A stretch of 64,000 nt of DNA from Asanoa ferruginea (GTDB lineage: Bacteria; Actinomycetota; Actinomycetes; Mycobacteriales; Micromonosporaceae): the NCBI RefSeq assembly GCF_003387075.1, contig NZ_QUMQ01000001.1, forward strand, positions 3,038,001 to 3,102,000, given 5' to 3'. Below are positions 46,861-54,774 of the stretch, piece by piece; position 1 is the first letter of the stretch, and every line of letters begins with the position of its first letter. The translations under genes were made by a program, and so were the position numbers. The notes below the pieces were generated by a model. The model was not told the origin of the DNA. It saw only the letters and a program-made list of their open reading frames with translations, and did no database searches.

Positions 46861-47319
46861 ATGGGTGCACTGGTGACCTTGCGGCTGCCCGACGACTCGC
46901 CGCTCCATGAGCTGCCGTGGATCATCACGTTCGGTCCGCTGGCCGACGACGAGGAGTGGGAGCCCATCGTGAGCGGGCCCTACGAGCGCCCGCACGCGCT
47001 CGCGCTGGCCCAGTCGGTGGTCGCCGACGAGGAGCTGATGGCCGTCGTCGAGCCGCTGATGCCACACATCTCCGACGACGAGATCCGCGGCGAGATCGAG
47101 GCGGCCCGGATCGCCGCCCTGCACGAGGAGCGCCCGTCCGACGGCTCGCTCGACGACCTCGACCTGGAAGACGCCGGCCTCGACGGGGAGACCGGCGGGG
47201 AAGACGAGGGCCTCGACTACGCGGGGCACGCGCTGCCGCCGCCCAGCCCTGACCAGGTGATGGCCGGCTGGGGCCGGATCGCGGCGAAGCTCACGGCTCC
47301 GCGCGCCGACAACCCCTGA
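46861..47319 (+). CDS. Small acidic protein of unknown function
   Basis: A 152-residue protein. The first 90 residues (GALVTLRLPDDSPLHELPWIITFGPLADDEEWEPIVSGPYERPHALALAQSVVADEELMAVVEP) look folded, with alternating strands and a helix. The rest is a Glu/Asp/Gly-rich tail (DLDLEDAGLDGETGGEDEG) ending in a short helix. There is no signal or membrane segment. The ATG at 46861 lies 7 bp after the yihY stop; a longer in-frame start inside yihY is not needed. It is convergent with the alpha-glucosidase gene, with a good terminator between. No family recognised. Confidence 0.65.
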   Translation: MGALVTLRLPDDSPLHELPWIITFGPLADDEEWEPIVSGPYERPHALALAQSVVADEELMAVVEPLMPHISDDEIRGEIEAARIAALHEERPSDGSLDDLDLEDAGLDGETGGEDEGLDYAGHALPPPSPDQVMAGWGRIAAKLTAPRADNP

Positions 47320-47328
47320 AGCTGATGG

Positions 47329-47360
47329 TGCCCCGGCGGACCGAAGTCGACGCCGGGGCA
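47329..47360. terminator. Bidirectional terminator between convergent genes
   Basis: TGCCCCGGCG (47329-47338) and CGCCGGGGCA (47351-47360) are perfect 10-bp arms around a 12-nt loop in the 86-bp gap between the convergent 46861 gene and the alpha-glucosidase gene. A looser CCTAC...GTAGG pair follows at about 47362-47399. Confidence 0.7.
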
Positions 47361-47405
47361 ACCTACCCACCACACCCCCACCACAGGGGCCTCGTAGGTA
47401 ATGGC

Positions 47406-49019
47406 TTACCCCAGTCGCACCGGTTTCAACCAGGCGGCCGCGTCGACCGGCAGAAAATCTCCGTCGAGCGCTTCGGTGGTCAGGATCGGCGCGCCGTAGC
47501 GGGACACGTCGACCGGTTCGCTGCCCAGATTGACCACGCAGCTCAGCTCGCCGCGGCGGAACGCGAGCACGCCCGGCTCGGCCTGTAGCCAGGTCAGCTC
47601 GCCGCCACCCAGCGTCGCCTCGCTGCGGCGCAGGCGCAGGGCCGCCCGGTAGAGCTCCAGCGTCGAGCCGGCGACGCCGTCCTGCGCGGCGACGGTGCAG
47701 CCGGCCCAGGTCGCCGGCGCCGGCAGCCAGCCGCCGCCCGTTCCGAACCCGTAGGGCGCCGCCGCGCCGGACCAGGGCAGCGGCACCCGGCAACCGTCGC
47801 GGCTCTCACCGGTGCGCCGGAAGGCGGGGTCCTGCCGCAGCTCGTCGGGGATGTCGAGCACCTCTTCGAGGCCGAGTTCCTCGCCCTGGTAGAGGTAGGC
47901 GACGCCGGGCAGCGCGAGCATCATCAGCGCCGCGGCCCGGCCCCGGCGCAGGCCGGCCTCGCCGCCGCCGTAGCGGGTGACGTGTCGCCGCTTGTCGTGG
48001 TTGGACAGCACCCAGGTGGTGGGCGCGCCGACCAGGGTGGCCTCGGCGAGCGCGGTGTCGATCACCTTGCGGAACGAGTCGACGGTCCAGGTCGCGTGCA
48101 GGAAGTCGAAGTTGAAGACCTGGTGCAACTCGTCGGGGCCGACGTAGCGGGCCAGCCGTTCGGGCGTCGATGCCCACGCCTCGGCGACCGCCATCCGCCC
48201 ACCTGGATAGCTGTCCAGGATCTGGCGCCAGGACCGATAGATTTCGTGTACGCCGTCCTGGTCGAAATAGGGCAGCGCGGTGCCCTCGAGCAGCCGGCTC
48301 TGCCGTTGGTTGCGACCGGTCTTGCTGCTGTAGCCCACGTCGGGCAGCCCGGGCGCCTTCACGTTGCCGTGCGCGACGTCGACCCGGAAGCCGTCGACGC
48401 CCCGGTCGAGCCAGAACCGCAGGATGTCTTCGAACTCGGCCCGCACCTCGGGCAGGTCCCAGTTCAGGTCGGGCTGCTCGGGGTCGAAGATGTGCAGGTA
48501 CCACTGGCCGTCCGGGACCCGGGTCCAGGCGTCGCCGCCGAAGATCGACTCCCAGTCGTTCGGCGGCTCGGCGCCGTCGGGGCCGCGGCCGTCGCGGAAC
48601 ATGTAGCGCTCCCGCTCGGGCGATCCCGGCGGCGCGGCCAGCGCGGCCTGAAACCAGACGTGCGCGCTCGACGTGTGGTTGGGCACCACGTCGACGATCA
48701 CCCGCAGGCCGAGCGCGTGTGCGTCGGTCATCATCGCGTCGAAGTCGTCGAGGTCGCCGAACATCGGGTCGACGGTGCGGTAGTCGGTGACGTCGTAGCC
48801 GCCGTCGATCATGGGGGAGCGATAGAACGGCGTGAGCCAGATCGCGTCCACGCCGAGGTCGCGCAGATAGGGCAGGCGGTCGCGGAGACCGGCTAGATCG
48901 CCGATGCCGTCGCCGTTGGAGTCGGCGAAACTGCGCACGTAGACCTGGTAGATGACGGCGTCTCGCCACCAGCCAGCGTCTGCTTCATCCGCATTGGCAG
49001 CGAATTGCCCCTGTTCCAT
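47406..49019 (-). CDS. GH13 alpha-glucosidase (oligo-1,6/maltase type)
   Basis: A 537-residue alpha-amylase-superfamily glucosidase. Conserved regions are DVVPNHTS (I), GFRVDVAHG with the nucleophile Asp (II), VAEAWAS with the acid/base Glu (III) and LSNHDKRR with the third Asp (IV). The opening WWRDAVIYQVYVRSFADSNGDGIGDLAGL is typical of exo-acting glucosidases; the C-terminal beta domain ends with VDAAAWLKPVRL. It is cytosolic (no signal peptide) and probably splits imported maltose, isomaltose or trehalose-type oligosaccharides. The ATG at 49019 is used; upstream codons extend into the operator. It is transcribed after a LacI gene with an operator between them. Confidence 0.92.
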   Translation of the reverse strand: MEQGQFAANADEADAGWWRDAVIYQVYVRSFADSNGDGIGDLAGLRDRLPYLRDLGVDAIWLTPFYRSPMIDGGYDVTDYRTVDPMFGDLDDFDAMMTDAHALGLRVIVDVVPNHTSSAHVWFQAALAAPPGSPERERYMFRDGRGPDGAEPPNDWESIFGGDAWTRVPDGQWYLHIFDPEQPDLNWDLPEVRAEFEDILRFWLDRGVDGFRVDVAHGNVKAPGLPDVGYSSKTGRNQRQSRLLEGTALPYFDQDGVHEIYRSWRQILDSYPGGRMAVAEAWASTPERLARYVGPDELHQVFNFDFLHATWTVDSFRKVIDTALAEATLVGAPTTWVLSNHDKRRHVTRYGGGEAGLRRGRAAALMMLALPGVAYLYQGEELGLEEVLDIPDELRQDPAFRRTGESRDGCRVPLPWSGAAAPYGFGTGGGWLPAPATWAGCTVAAQDGVAGSTLELYRAALRLRRSEATLGGGELTWLQAEPGVLAFRRGELSCVVNLGSEPVDVSRYGAPILTTEALDGDFLPVDAAAWLKPVRLG

Positions 49020-49073
49020 TGGCACCGAAGAAGCATGCCGGAAACAACCTCGACACTGCAAGGACCCGACAGG

Positions 49074-49092
49074 GCTTGCGCAAGCTTCGCAA
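49074..49092. promoter_or_regulatory. LacI operator upstream of the alpha-glucosidase gene
   Basis: GCTTGCGCAAGC (49074-49085) is a perfect 12-bp palindrome and is followed by CTTCGCAAG, so TTGCG and CGCAA half-sites repeat at 49076-49092. The CTTGCnnnnGCAAG-like pattern is the usual target of actinobacterial maltose-type LacI regulators. It lies in the 82-bp gap between lacI-type and glucosidase genes, about 55 bp upstream of the glucosidase start. Confidence 0.75.
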
Positions 49093-49101
49093 GGAGAGCT
49101 T

Positions 49102-50121
49102 TCAGTGCGTCCTGGCGGTCCCGGTCGACGAACGGACGACCAGCTCCGGACGGAACAGATACTCCGAATGCGGCGCGGCGTGCCCTTCGATCTCGTCGAC
49201 CAGCGCCCGCACCGCCGCGACCGCCATCGCCTCGACCGGCTGCCGCACCGTGGTCAGCGGCGGGTCGGTGAACGCCATCAGCGGCGAACCGTCGTAGCCG
49301 ACCACCGACACGTCGTCGGGCACCCGCAGCCCGCGGCGCCGGGCGCAGCGGATCGCGCCGAGCGCCATCATGTCGGAACCGCAGACGATGCCGGTGACGC
49401 CGGCGTCGAGAAGCCGGTGGGTGGCCGCCTCGCCGCCCTCGACACCGAAGAGCGAGAGCGAGATCAGCCCGTCCAACTCGGCGTCGGAGAAGTAGCCCTG
49501 TGCCCGCATCGCGGCGCGGTAGCCCTCGATCTTGCGGCGCACCGGCAGGAACCGGTCGGGCCCGCTGATCAGGCCGATCCGCCGGTGCCCGAGCGTGGCC
49601 AGGTAGGAGACGGCGAGCTCGGCGGCGGCCTGCTCGTCGGGGGAGACGAACGGCGCGGCCAAATCCGGCACATAGCCGTTGACCAGCACGATTGGCAGTT
49701 CCCGGGCGACCAGCCGGCGGTAGCGCTCATGGTCGCCGGTCGCGTCGGCGTGCAGGCCGGAGACGAAGACGATGCCGTTGACCTGGCGGTCGAGCAGGAT
49801 CTCGACGTATTCGTCTTCGGTCGCCCCGCCCGGGGTCTGGGTGCACAGCACCAGCGTGTAGCCGCGCTGGGCCAGCGCCGACTCGATGGTCTGTGCGAAC
49901 TCCGGGAAGATCGGGTTGTTGAGCTCCGGCACCACCAGCCCGACCAGGCCCGCACTGCGCCGGCGCAGCCGGGCGGGGCGCTCCAGGCCGAGCGCGTCGA
50001 GAGCGGCGAGGACGCTTTCCCGGGTGTCCGGACTCACTCCCGGCTTGTCGTTGAGCACCCGGGAGACGGTCGCCTCGCTGACCCCCGCGCGGAGCGCGAT
50101 GTCGGAAAGGCGGGCACGCAT
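49102..50121 (-). CDS. LacI-family transcriptional repressor
   Basis: A 339-residue LacI/GalR regulator. The HTH is RLSDIALRAGVSEATVSRVLNDKPGVSPDTRESVLAALDALG (residues 4-46), with the hinge helix as RPARLRRRSAGLVGLVVPEL. The periplasmic-binding-like effector domain has PIFPEFAQTIESALAQRGY, DGSPLMAFTDPPLTTVRQP and the usual length. The ATG at 50121 gives MRARLSDIA. It most likely controls the adjacent glucosidase through the palindrome immediately downstream and responds to a malto-oligosaccharide or related sugar. It is preceded on the same strand by a TetR gene 17 bp upstream, which belongs to a different divergon. Confidence 0.92.
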   Translation of the reverse strand: MRARLSDIALRAGVSEATVSRVLNDKPGVSPDTRESVLAALDALGLERPARLRRRSAGLVGLVVPELNNPIFPEFAQTIESALAQRGYTLVLCTQTPGGATEDEYVEILLDRQVNGIVFVSGLHADATGDHERYRRLVARELPIVLVNGYVPDLAAPFVSPDEQAAAELAVSYLATLGHRRIGLISGPDRFLPVRRKIEGYRAAMRAQGYFSDAELDGLISLSLFGVEGGEAATHRLLDAGVTGIVCGSDMMALGAIRCARRRGLRVPDDVSVVGYDGSPLMAFTDPPLTTVRQPVEAMAVAAVRALVDEIEGHAAPHSEYLFRPELVVRSSTGTARTH

Positions 50122-50138
50122 GGCTGCACAGTATTCGG

Positions 50139-50726
50139 TCAGGAAGTGAGGGCGCGTAACCCGGAGAGGTAGGTCTTCGGGTCGGGGCCGGCCGACAGGA
50201 TGCGCTGGAGCGCGTAGCCGGGGACCATCCCGAACAGCACGGCGCCGACCGCTTCGACGTCGGCGTCGGCCGGCAGCTTGCCGGCGTCGCGGGCGCGGCT
50301 GGCCAGCAGCGTGAAGTGGCCGCGCATCCGGCTGTAGGCGTCGAAGACGAAGGCGGCCAGGGTGGGGTCGCGCATCGCCTCGGCCCAGACCTGTAGGGCG
50401 ATCCGCATCAGGCCGTCGGGGCCGGTCTGCCGCTCGACGAACTCGATCGCCCGCTCGACTGCCTCGGCGGGCGACAGTGCCGGCTCGTGCTCCGCGAGTT
50501 CCTCGAACATCGCCGACGCGGCGCCGACCACCGACTCGGCGATCGAGGTGATCAGGTCGTTCTTGCTCTTGAAGTAGCGGTAGACCGCGCCGACCGAGAG
50601 GCCGGCCTCGGCGATCACGTCCTGCATCGAGGTGTTGTGGAAGCCGTCGCGAGTGAAGCAACGCTGCGCGGCGTCGAGGATCTGCTGGCGGCGGGCGGCG
50701 AGGTGGGCTTCGGAGACGCGTGGCAT
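50139..50726 (-). CDS. TetR-family repressor
   Basis: A 195-residue TetR protein with HTH RRQQILDAAQRCFTRDGFHNTSMQDVIAEAGLSVGAVYRYFKSKNDLI (13-60). The ligand-binding part has the TetR_C pattern found in regulators of efflux or membrane protein genes (VERQTGPDGLMRIALQVWAEAMRDPTLA). It is divergent from a membrane-protein gene; the 103-bp gap contains two nearly identical perfect operators, one near each start, so it should repress both genes. The ATG at 50726 (MPRVSEAHLAARRQQ) matches family length. Confidence 0.92.
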   Translation of the reverse strand: MPRVSEAHLAARRQQILDAAQRCFTRDGFHNTSMQDVIAEAGLSVGAVYRYFKSKNDLITSIAESVVGAASAMFEELAEHEPALSPAEAVERAIEFVERQTGPDGLMRIALQVWAEAMRDPTLAAFVFDAYSRMRGHFTLLASRARDAGKLPADADVEAVGAVLFGMVPGYALQRILSAGPDPKTYLSGLRALTS

Positions 50727-50740
50727 GGGTTACATCCTAA

Positions 50741-50815
50741 AACGAACGCTCGTTCTTGACTACCGACGGTCATCGATGGGATGCTCAGGTCATCAAAGAA
50801 GAACGAGCATTCGTT
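50741..50815. promoter_or_regulatory. Two TetR operators in the divergent gap
   Basis: AACGA-ACGC-TCGTT (50741-50754) and AACGA-GCAT-TCGTT (50802-50815) are perfect inverted repeats whose extended sequences TAAAACGAACGCTCGTTCTT and its near-complement agree at 19 of 20 positions when the second is read on the other strand. Their centres are 61 bp apart. The second operator ends 2 bp before the AAGGAG ribosome-binding site of the membrane-protein gene. Confidence 0.9.
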
Positions 50816-50829
50816 TTAAGGAGATGGCC

Positions 50830-51804
50830 ATGCCTCGCCAGGGTCGCCCACCGCTCCTGATCGCCGTCCTCATCGGGATCGGCATCGTGGTCGCGCAGGC
50901 TCTGCTCGTCCCGCTCTTCGCGGCACCCGCCACCCACCTCGGCCCGCGGGACCTGCCGGTCGTGGTCGCCGGTCCGGCACCGACCGCCGACGCGCTGGCC
51001 GCACAGCTTCCGCCGGATGCGTTCGACATCACCCGGGCGCCGGACGCGGCCGCCGCCGACGCGCTGCTGCGCGACCACGAGGCCTACGCGGCGTTCGTCA
51101 TCGGCCCGACCGGCCCGGCCGTGCACACCGCGAGCGGCGCCAGCCCCACCGTGGCCCAACTCGTCGGCCAGGCCGCGGCCTCGATGAACGCGCCGGTCAC
51201 CGACGTCGCGCCCGGCTCGCCGGACGATCCGCGGGGCGCCGGCTTCGCGTCCGGCTTCCTGCCGCTGGCGCTGACCGCGCTGGCCGCCGGCGCCGCGCTG
51301 GCCCTGCTGGTCCGCGGTCACTGGGCCCGGTTCACCGGCGTGCTCGTCTTCGGTGTGCTGTCCGGCACGGTCGGCGCGCTGGTGCTACAGCAGTGGCTCG
51401 GCGTGCTGACCGATGACTACCTGCTCAACGCGGCCGCGATCGGGCTGTTCGCGACCGCTGTCGCCGGCACCGTGACCGGGCTCGGCGCGATCGCCGGCCG
51501 GCCGGGCATCGGGCTGGCGGTGCTCACCGTGTTCCTCGTCGGCAACCCGCTGTCGGCCGTCAACGCGGCACCGGAGTTGCTGCCCCAGCCGTGGGGCGCG
51601 ATCGGCCAGTTCCTGCCGATCGGCGCCGGTGGTTCGCTCCTGCGGTCAACGGCCTTCTTCGATGGCGCCGGCGGCGCGGGCCCGGCCTGGGTGCTTACCG
51701 CGTACGCCGTCGTCGGCTTGCTCCTCGCTCTGGCGGGTGCCGTCCGCACCCGCCGAACGGCTCCTGTCACGGTGCCGGCGGAACGCGTGCCTGCTGCGGT
51801 CTGA
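50830..51804 (+). CDS. Membrane protein, possibly ABC-2/YhgE-like, under TetR control
   Basis: A 324-residue protein with one N-terminal helix (PPLLIAVLIGIGIVVAQALLVPLF), an extracytoplasmic domain of about 110 residues (residues about 35-140, rich in Ala, Asp, Pro) and then about five helices, ending in a basic tail. The topology (helix, large outside domain, helix bundle) is that of ABC-2-type or YhgE/Pip-like permease proteins, but no ATPase is adjacent. AAGGAG at 50818-50823 has ideal 6-nt spacing to ATG 50830, so that start is preferred to ATG 50824. It is the divergent target of the TetR gene. Substrate unknown; export of a toxic or surface-active compound is plausible. Confidence 0.75.
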   Translation: MPRQGRPPLLIAVLIGIGIVVAQALLVPLFAAPATHLGPRDLPVVVAGPAPTADALAAQLPPDAFDITRAPDAAAADALLRDHEAYAAFVIGPTGPAVHTASGASPTVAQLVGQAAASMNAPVTDVAPGSPDDPRGAGFASGFLPLALTALAAGAALALLVRGHWARFTGVLVFGVLSGTVGALVLQQWLGVLTDDYLLNAAAIGLFATAVAGTVTGLGAIAGRPGIGLAVLTVFLVGNPLSAVNAAPELLPQPWGAIGQFLPIGAGGSLLRSTAFFDGAGGAGPAWVLTAYAVVGLLLALAGAVRTRRTAPVTVPAERVPAAV

Positions 51805-51819
51805 GCGACATCGGTTAAC

Positions 51820-51861
51820 AAGGGTCCCTTCCTATGCGGAAAGCGATTGGAAGGGGCCCTT
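51820..51861 (+). terminator. Stem-loop after the TetR-controlled membrane-protein gene
   Basis: AAGGGTCCCTTCC (51820-51832) and GGAAGGGGCCCTT (51849-51861) pair over 13 bp with one G-U, around a 16-nt loop, 15 bp past the stop. The arms are themselves nearly self-complementary, a design seen in intergenic GGAAGGGnCCCTTCC elements of related genomes (inference from memory). Confidence 0.7.
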
Positions 51862-52026
51862 CCTAACGCGCCGGGCGATTTCGTTCTCCGCCAAGTCACG
51901 CCTGCGTAACGGCCATCCAACAGTCGAGTCTGGATTTTCGTTCCGCGCGGTAGCTGGGCGTACGCTCCCGAGCAACGTGAACTCACCGCGCATCCCTTGC
52001 GGTGTGTAATGGGAAGGGAGACCGTC

Positions 52027-53121
52027 TTGCGCTCAGTGCGTGGGATGCGGATCGTCGGGATACTTGCGGTGGGCGGCCTTATGGCGGGCCTCGCCGCGTG
52101 TGGTGACGCTCCGGAAAGCAGCAGTGGCACCGGCGACAGCAGTGCCGCCCCTGCTGCCGGCGACTATAAGACGTGCATGGTCACTGACATCGGTGGCATC
52201 GACGACCGGTCGTTCAACGCGTCGGCGTGGAAGGGCCTGCAGGACGCCAAGGCCGACAGCGACAAGCTGGCCACGCCGAAGAACGTCTCGTCCAAGGCCG
52301 AGGCCGACTACGTGCCCAACCTGACGCAGTTCGCGCAGCAGGACTGCAACTTCGTCCTGGCCGTTGGCGGTCTGATGGGCGACGCGACCAAGCAGGTCGC
52401 GACGGCCAACGCCAGCAAGCAGTTCGCGATCGTCGACGCGGCGATCCCGGGTGCGACCAACGTCTACCCGATGCAGTTCGACACCGCGCAGGCCGCGTTC
52501 CTGGCCGGCTACCTGTCGGCGGGTTACTCGAAGAGCAAGAAGGTGGCCACCTACGGCGGCCTCAAGATTCCCCCGGTCACGATCTTCATGGACGGGTTCG
52601 CCGACGGCGTCGCCTACTGGAACCAGCAGAAGAACGACAACGTCCAGGTGCTCGGCTGGGACAAGGCCAAGCAGAACGGCTCGTTCGCCGAGAGCTTCAC
52701 CGACCAGGGCAAGGGCAAGGCGCTCTCGGACGGTTTCGTGGCGCAGGGCGCTGACGTGATCATGCCGGTCGCCGGCGGCACGGGCCTGGGCACCGCGGCC
52801 AACGCGGGCAGCAAATACTCGGTCGTCTGGGTCGACGTCGACGGTTGCGAGAGCGCGCAGCAATACTGCTCCTCGTTCCTGACCACGGTCGTCAAGAACA
52901 TCCCCGAGGCGGTCAAGGAGGCGGCGGTCAAGGGTGCTGACAGCACCGGCATGCTGACCGGCTCCTACCTGGGCACGCTCGAGAACAACGGCGTCTCCAT
53001 CGCGCCTTACCACGAGTACGACAGCAAGGTCAGCCCCGAGCTCAAGGGCGAGGTCGACAAGCTGAAGGCCGACATCATCGCGGGCACCGTCAAGGTGACC
53101 TCACCGGCCCAGCCCAAGTGA
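52027..53121 (+). CDS. BMP-family (PnrA-like) nucleoside-binding lipoprotein
   Basis: A 364-residue extracytoplasmic binding protein. A type II signal peptide has a hydrophobic core GILAVGGLMAGLA and lipobox LAAC (Cys at about residue 25), followed by a Ser/Gly linker. CMVTDIGGIDDRSFNASAWKGL is the family signature (DxGxxDDxSFN), where Asp, Phe and Asn contact the purine nucleoside in PnrA. The TTG at 52027 is preferred to ATG 52009: GAAGGGAG lies 6 nt upstream, and the ATG precedes that site and adds residues before the signal peptide. It is first in a BMP-ATPase-permease-permease operon upstream of nucleoside catabolism genes. Confidence 0.9.
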   Translation: MRSVRGMRIVGILAVGGLMAGLAACGDAPESSSGTGDSSAAPAAGDYKTCMVTDIGGIDDRSFNASAWKGLQDAKADSDKLATPKNVSSKAEADYVPNLTQFAQQDCNFVLAVGGLMGDATKQVATANASKQFAIVDAAIPGATNVYPMQFDTAQAAFLAGYLSAGYSKSKKVATYGGLKIPPVTIFMDGFADGVAYWNQQKNDNVQVLGWDKAKQNGSFAESFTDQGKGKALSDGFVAQGADVIMPVAGGTGLGTAANAGSKYSVVWVDVDGCESAQQYCSSFLTTVVKNIPEAVKEAAVKGADSTGMLTGSYLGTLENNGVSIAPYHEYDSKVSPELKGEVDKLKADIIAGTVKVTSPAQPK

Positions 53122-53135
53122 TCTGAATCCCGGCC

Positions 53136-53171
53136 GAACAGCCGGTCCCACTCCGGTGGGACCGGCTGTTC
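53136..53171 (+). terminator. Perfect 16-bp hairpin between binding-protein and ATPase genes
   Basis: GAACAGCCGGTCCCAC (53136-53151) and GTGGGACCGGCTGTTC (53156-53171) form a perfect 16-bp stem with loop TCCG, flanked by CGGCC and CCGGCCGG that can extend it. It starts 15 bp after the lipoprotein stop. Such structures commonly raise the ratio of binding protein to ATPase/permease by partial termination or 3'-end protection. Confidence 0.8.
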
Positions 53172-53229
53172 CCCGGCCGGGTCCGATCGTGAACAATTCT
53201 CCGCACCACACCGTCTGAAGGAGGTCACG

Positions 53230-54774
53230 CTGAGACTCGAACTGCGCGGCATCACCAAGCGCTTCGGCGACCTCGTGGCCAACGACGACATACACCTCAC
53301 CGTCGAGCCCGGCGAGATCCATGCCCTGCTCGGCGAGAACGGCGCCGGCAAGTCGACCCTGATGAACGTCCTCTACGGGCTGCTCCAGCCCGACGAGGGC
53401 GAGATCCTGGTCGACGACAAGCCGGTGCAGATCCGCGGTCCGCGCGACGCGATCGCGGCCGGCATCGGCATGGTGCACCAGCACTTCATGCTCGTGCCGG
53501 TCTTCACCGTCGCCGAGAACGTGATGCTCGGCGCCGAGCAGACCACCGGCGGCCCGATCGGCTTCCTCGACCGCCGCCGCGCCCGCAAGCTGGTCCGCGA
53601 GGTCTCCGACCGCTACCGGCTGGCCGTCGACCCCGACCGCACGGTCGAAGACCTGCCGGTCGGCGTGCAGCAGCGGGTCGAGATCGTGAAGGCGCTGACC
53701 CGCGACGTCGACCTGCTGATCCTCGACGAGCCGACCGCCGTGCTGACCCCGCAGGAGACCGACGACCTGCTCGAGATCATGCGGACGCTCAAGGCCGCCG
53801 GCAAGTCGATCGTCTTCATCACACACAAGCTCAAAGAGGTCCAGGCGATCGCCGACCGGATCACCGTGATCCGCCGCGGCCGCACGGTGGGCACCGCGGC
53901 GCCCGACACCAGCGAAGAGGAGCTCGCCTCGCTGATGGTCGGCCGGTCGGTGCTGCTCCGGGTCGACAAGCCCGCCGCCGACCTCGGCGCGCCCGTGCTC
54001 GAGGTCGCCGGCCTCGCCGTCAACGACGACCGCGGCCACCGGGCCGTCGACGGCGTCGACCTGACCGTGCACGCCGGCGAGGTGCTCGGCGTCGCGGGCG
54101 TCCAGGGCAACGGCCAGACCGAGCTGATCGAGGCGATCATGGGCCTGCGCCCGGTGGTCGCCGGCAGCACGACGATCGAGGGCCGCCCCACGCTGGGCCT
54201 CTCGACCCGCGACATCCTGCGCGAGGGCGTCGGCTACGTCCCCGAGGACCGCAGCGTCGACGGCCTGGTCAAAGACTTCACCGTCGCGGAAAACCTGGTG
54301 CTCGACATCTACAACACCGAGCCCTTCGGCACCCGGTGGGTGATCCGGCCCGACGCGATCGCCAAGTCGGCGCGCGAGCGGGTCGAGCAGTTCGACGTGC
54401 GCACCGACGCCTCCGGTCAAGCCGCGGTCGGCACGCTCTCCGGCGGCAACCAGCAGAAGGTGATCGTCGCCCGGGAGTTCTCCCGGCCGCTCAAGCTCTT
54501 CATCGCCGCCCAACCGACCCGCGGCGTCGACGTCGGGTCGATCGAGTTCATCCACCGCCAGATCGTCCGCGAGCGCGGCGAGGGCACGGCCGTGCTGCTG
54601 GTCTCCAGCGAGCTCGACGAGGTTCTCGCGCTCTCCGACCGGATCGCGGTGATCTACCGGGGCCGGGTGATCGCGGTGGTGTCGCCGGACACGCCACGCG
54701 AGGAGATCGGTCTGCTGATGGCGGGCGTCACGACGGAAGGCGCCGGGGTGAAGGACGGGCACACCGATGACTGA
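53230..54774 (+). CDS. Nucleoside ABC transporter ATP-binding protein (apparent CTG start)
   Basis: A duplicated-ABC ATPase of the RbsA/BmpB-like carbohydrate/nucleoside uptake group, 514 residues. The first domain has [23 protein letters not shown] with the A-loop Phe, Walker [10 protein letters not shown] (35-43), [15 protein letters not shown] and [14 protein letters not shown]. The second domain has a degenerate Walker A (GVQGNGQTE) and [18 protein letters not shown], as is usual for this family. AAGGAGG at 53218-53224 is 5 nt before CTG 53230; no ATG, GTG or TTG is in frame nearby upstream, and the next one, GTG 53275, would delete the first beta-strand and A-loop. It overlaps the first permease gene by 8 nt. 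Confidence 0.88.
   Translation: MRLELRGITKRFGDLVANDDIHLTVEPGEIHALLGENGAGKSTLMNVLYGLLQPDEGEILVDDKPVQIRGPRDAIAAGIGMVHQHFMLVPVFTVAENVMLGAEQTTGGPIGFLDRRRARKLVREVSDRYRLAVDPDRTVEDLPVGVQQRVEIVKALTRDVDLLILDEPTAVLTPQETDDLLEIMRTLKAAGKSIVFITHKLKEVQAIADRITVIRRGRTVGTAAPDTSEEELASLMVGRSVLLRVDKPAADLGAPVLEVAGLAVNDDRGHRAVDGVDLTVHAGEVLGVAGVQGNGQTELIEAIMGLRPVVAGSTTIEGRPTLGLSTRDILREGVGYVPEDRSVDGLVKDFTVAENLVLDIYNTEPFGTRWVIRPDAIAKSARERVEQFDVRTDASGQAAVGTLSGGNQQKVIVAREFSRPLKLFIAAQPTRGVDVGSIEFIHRQIVRERGEGTAVLLVSSELDEVLALSDRIAVIYRGRVIAVVSPDTPREEIGLLMAGVTTEGAGVKDGHTDD

Noticed and set aside
51629-52009. 126-codon open frame over the end of the TetR-controlled membrane-protein gene
   Set aside because: Out of frame with the gene and spans the terminator hairpin and the leader of the lipoprotein gene.
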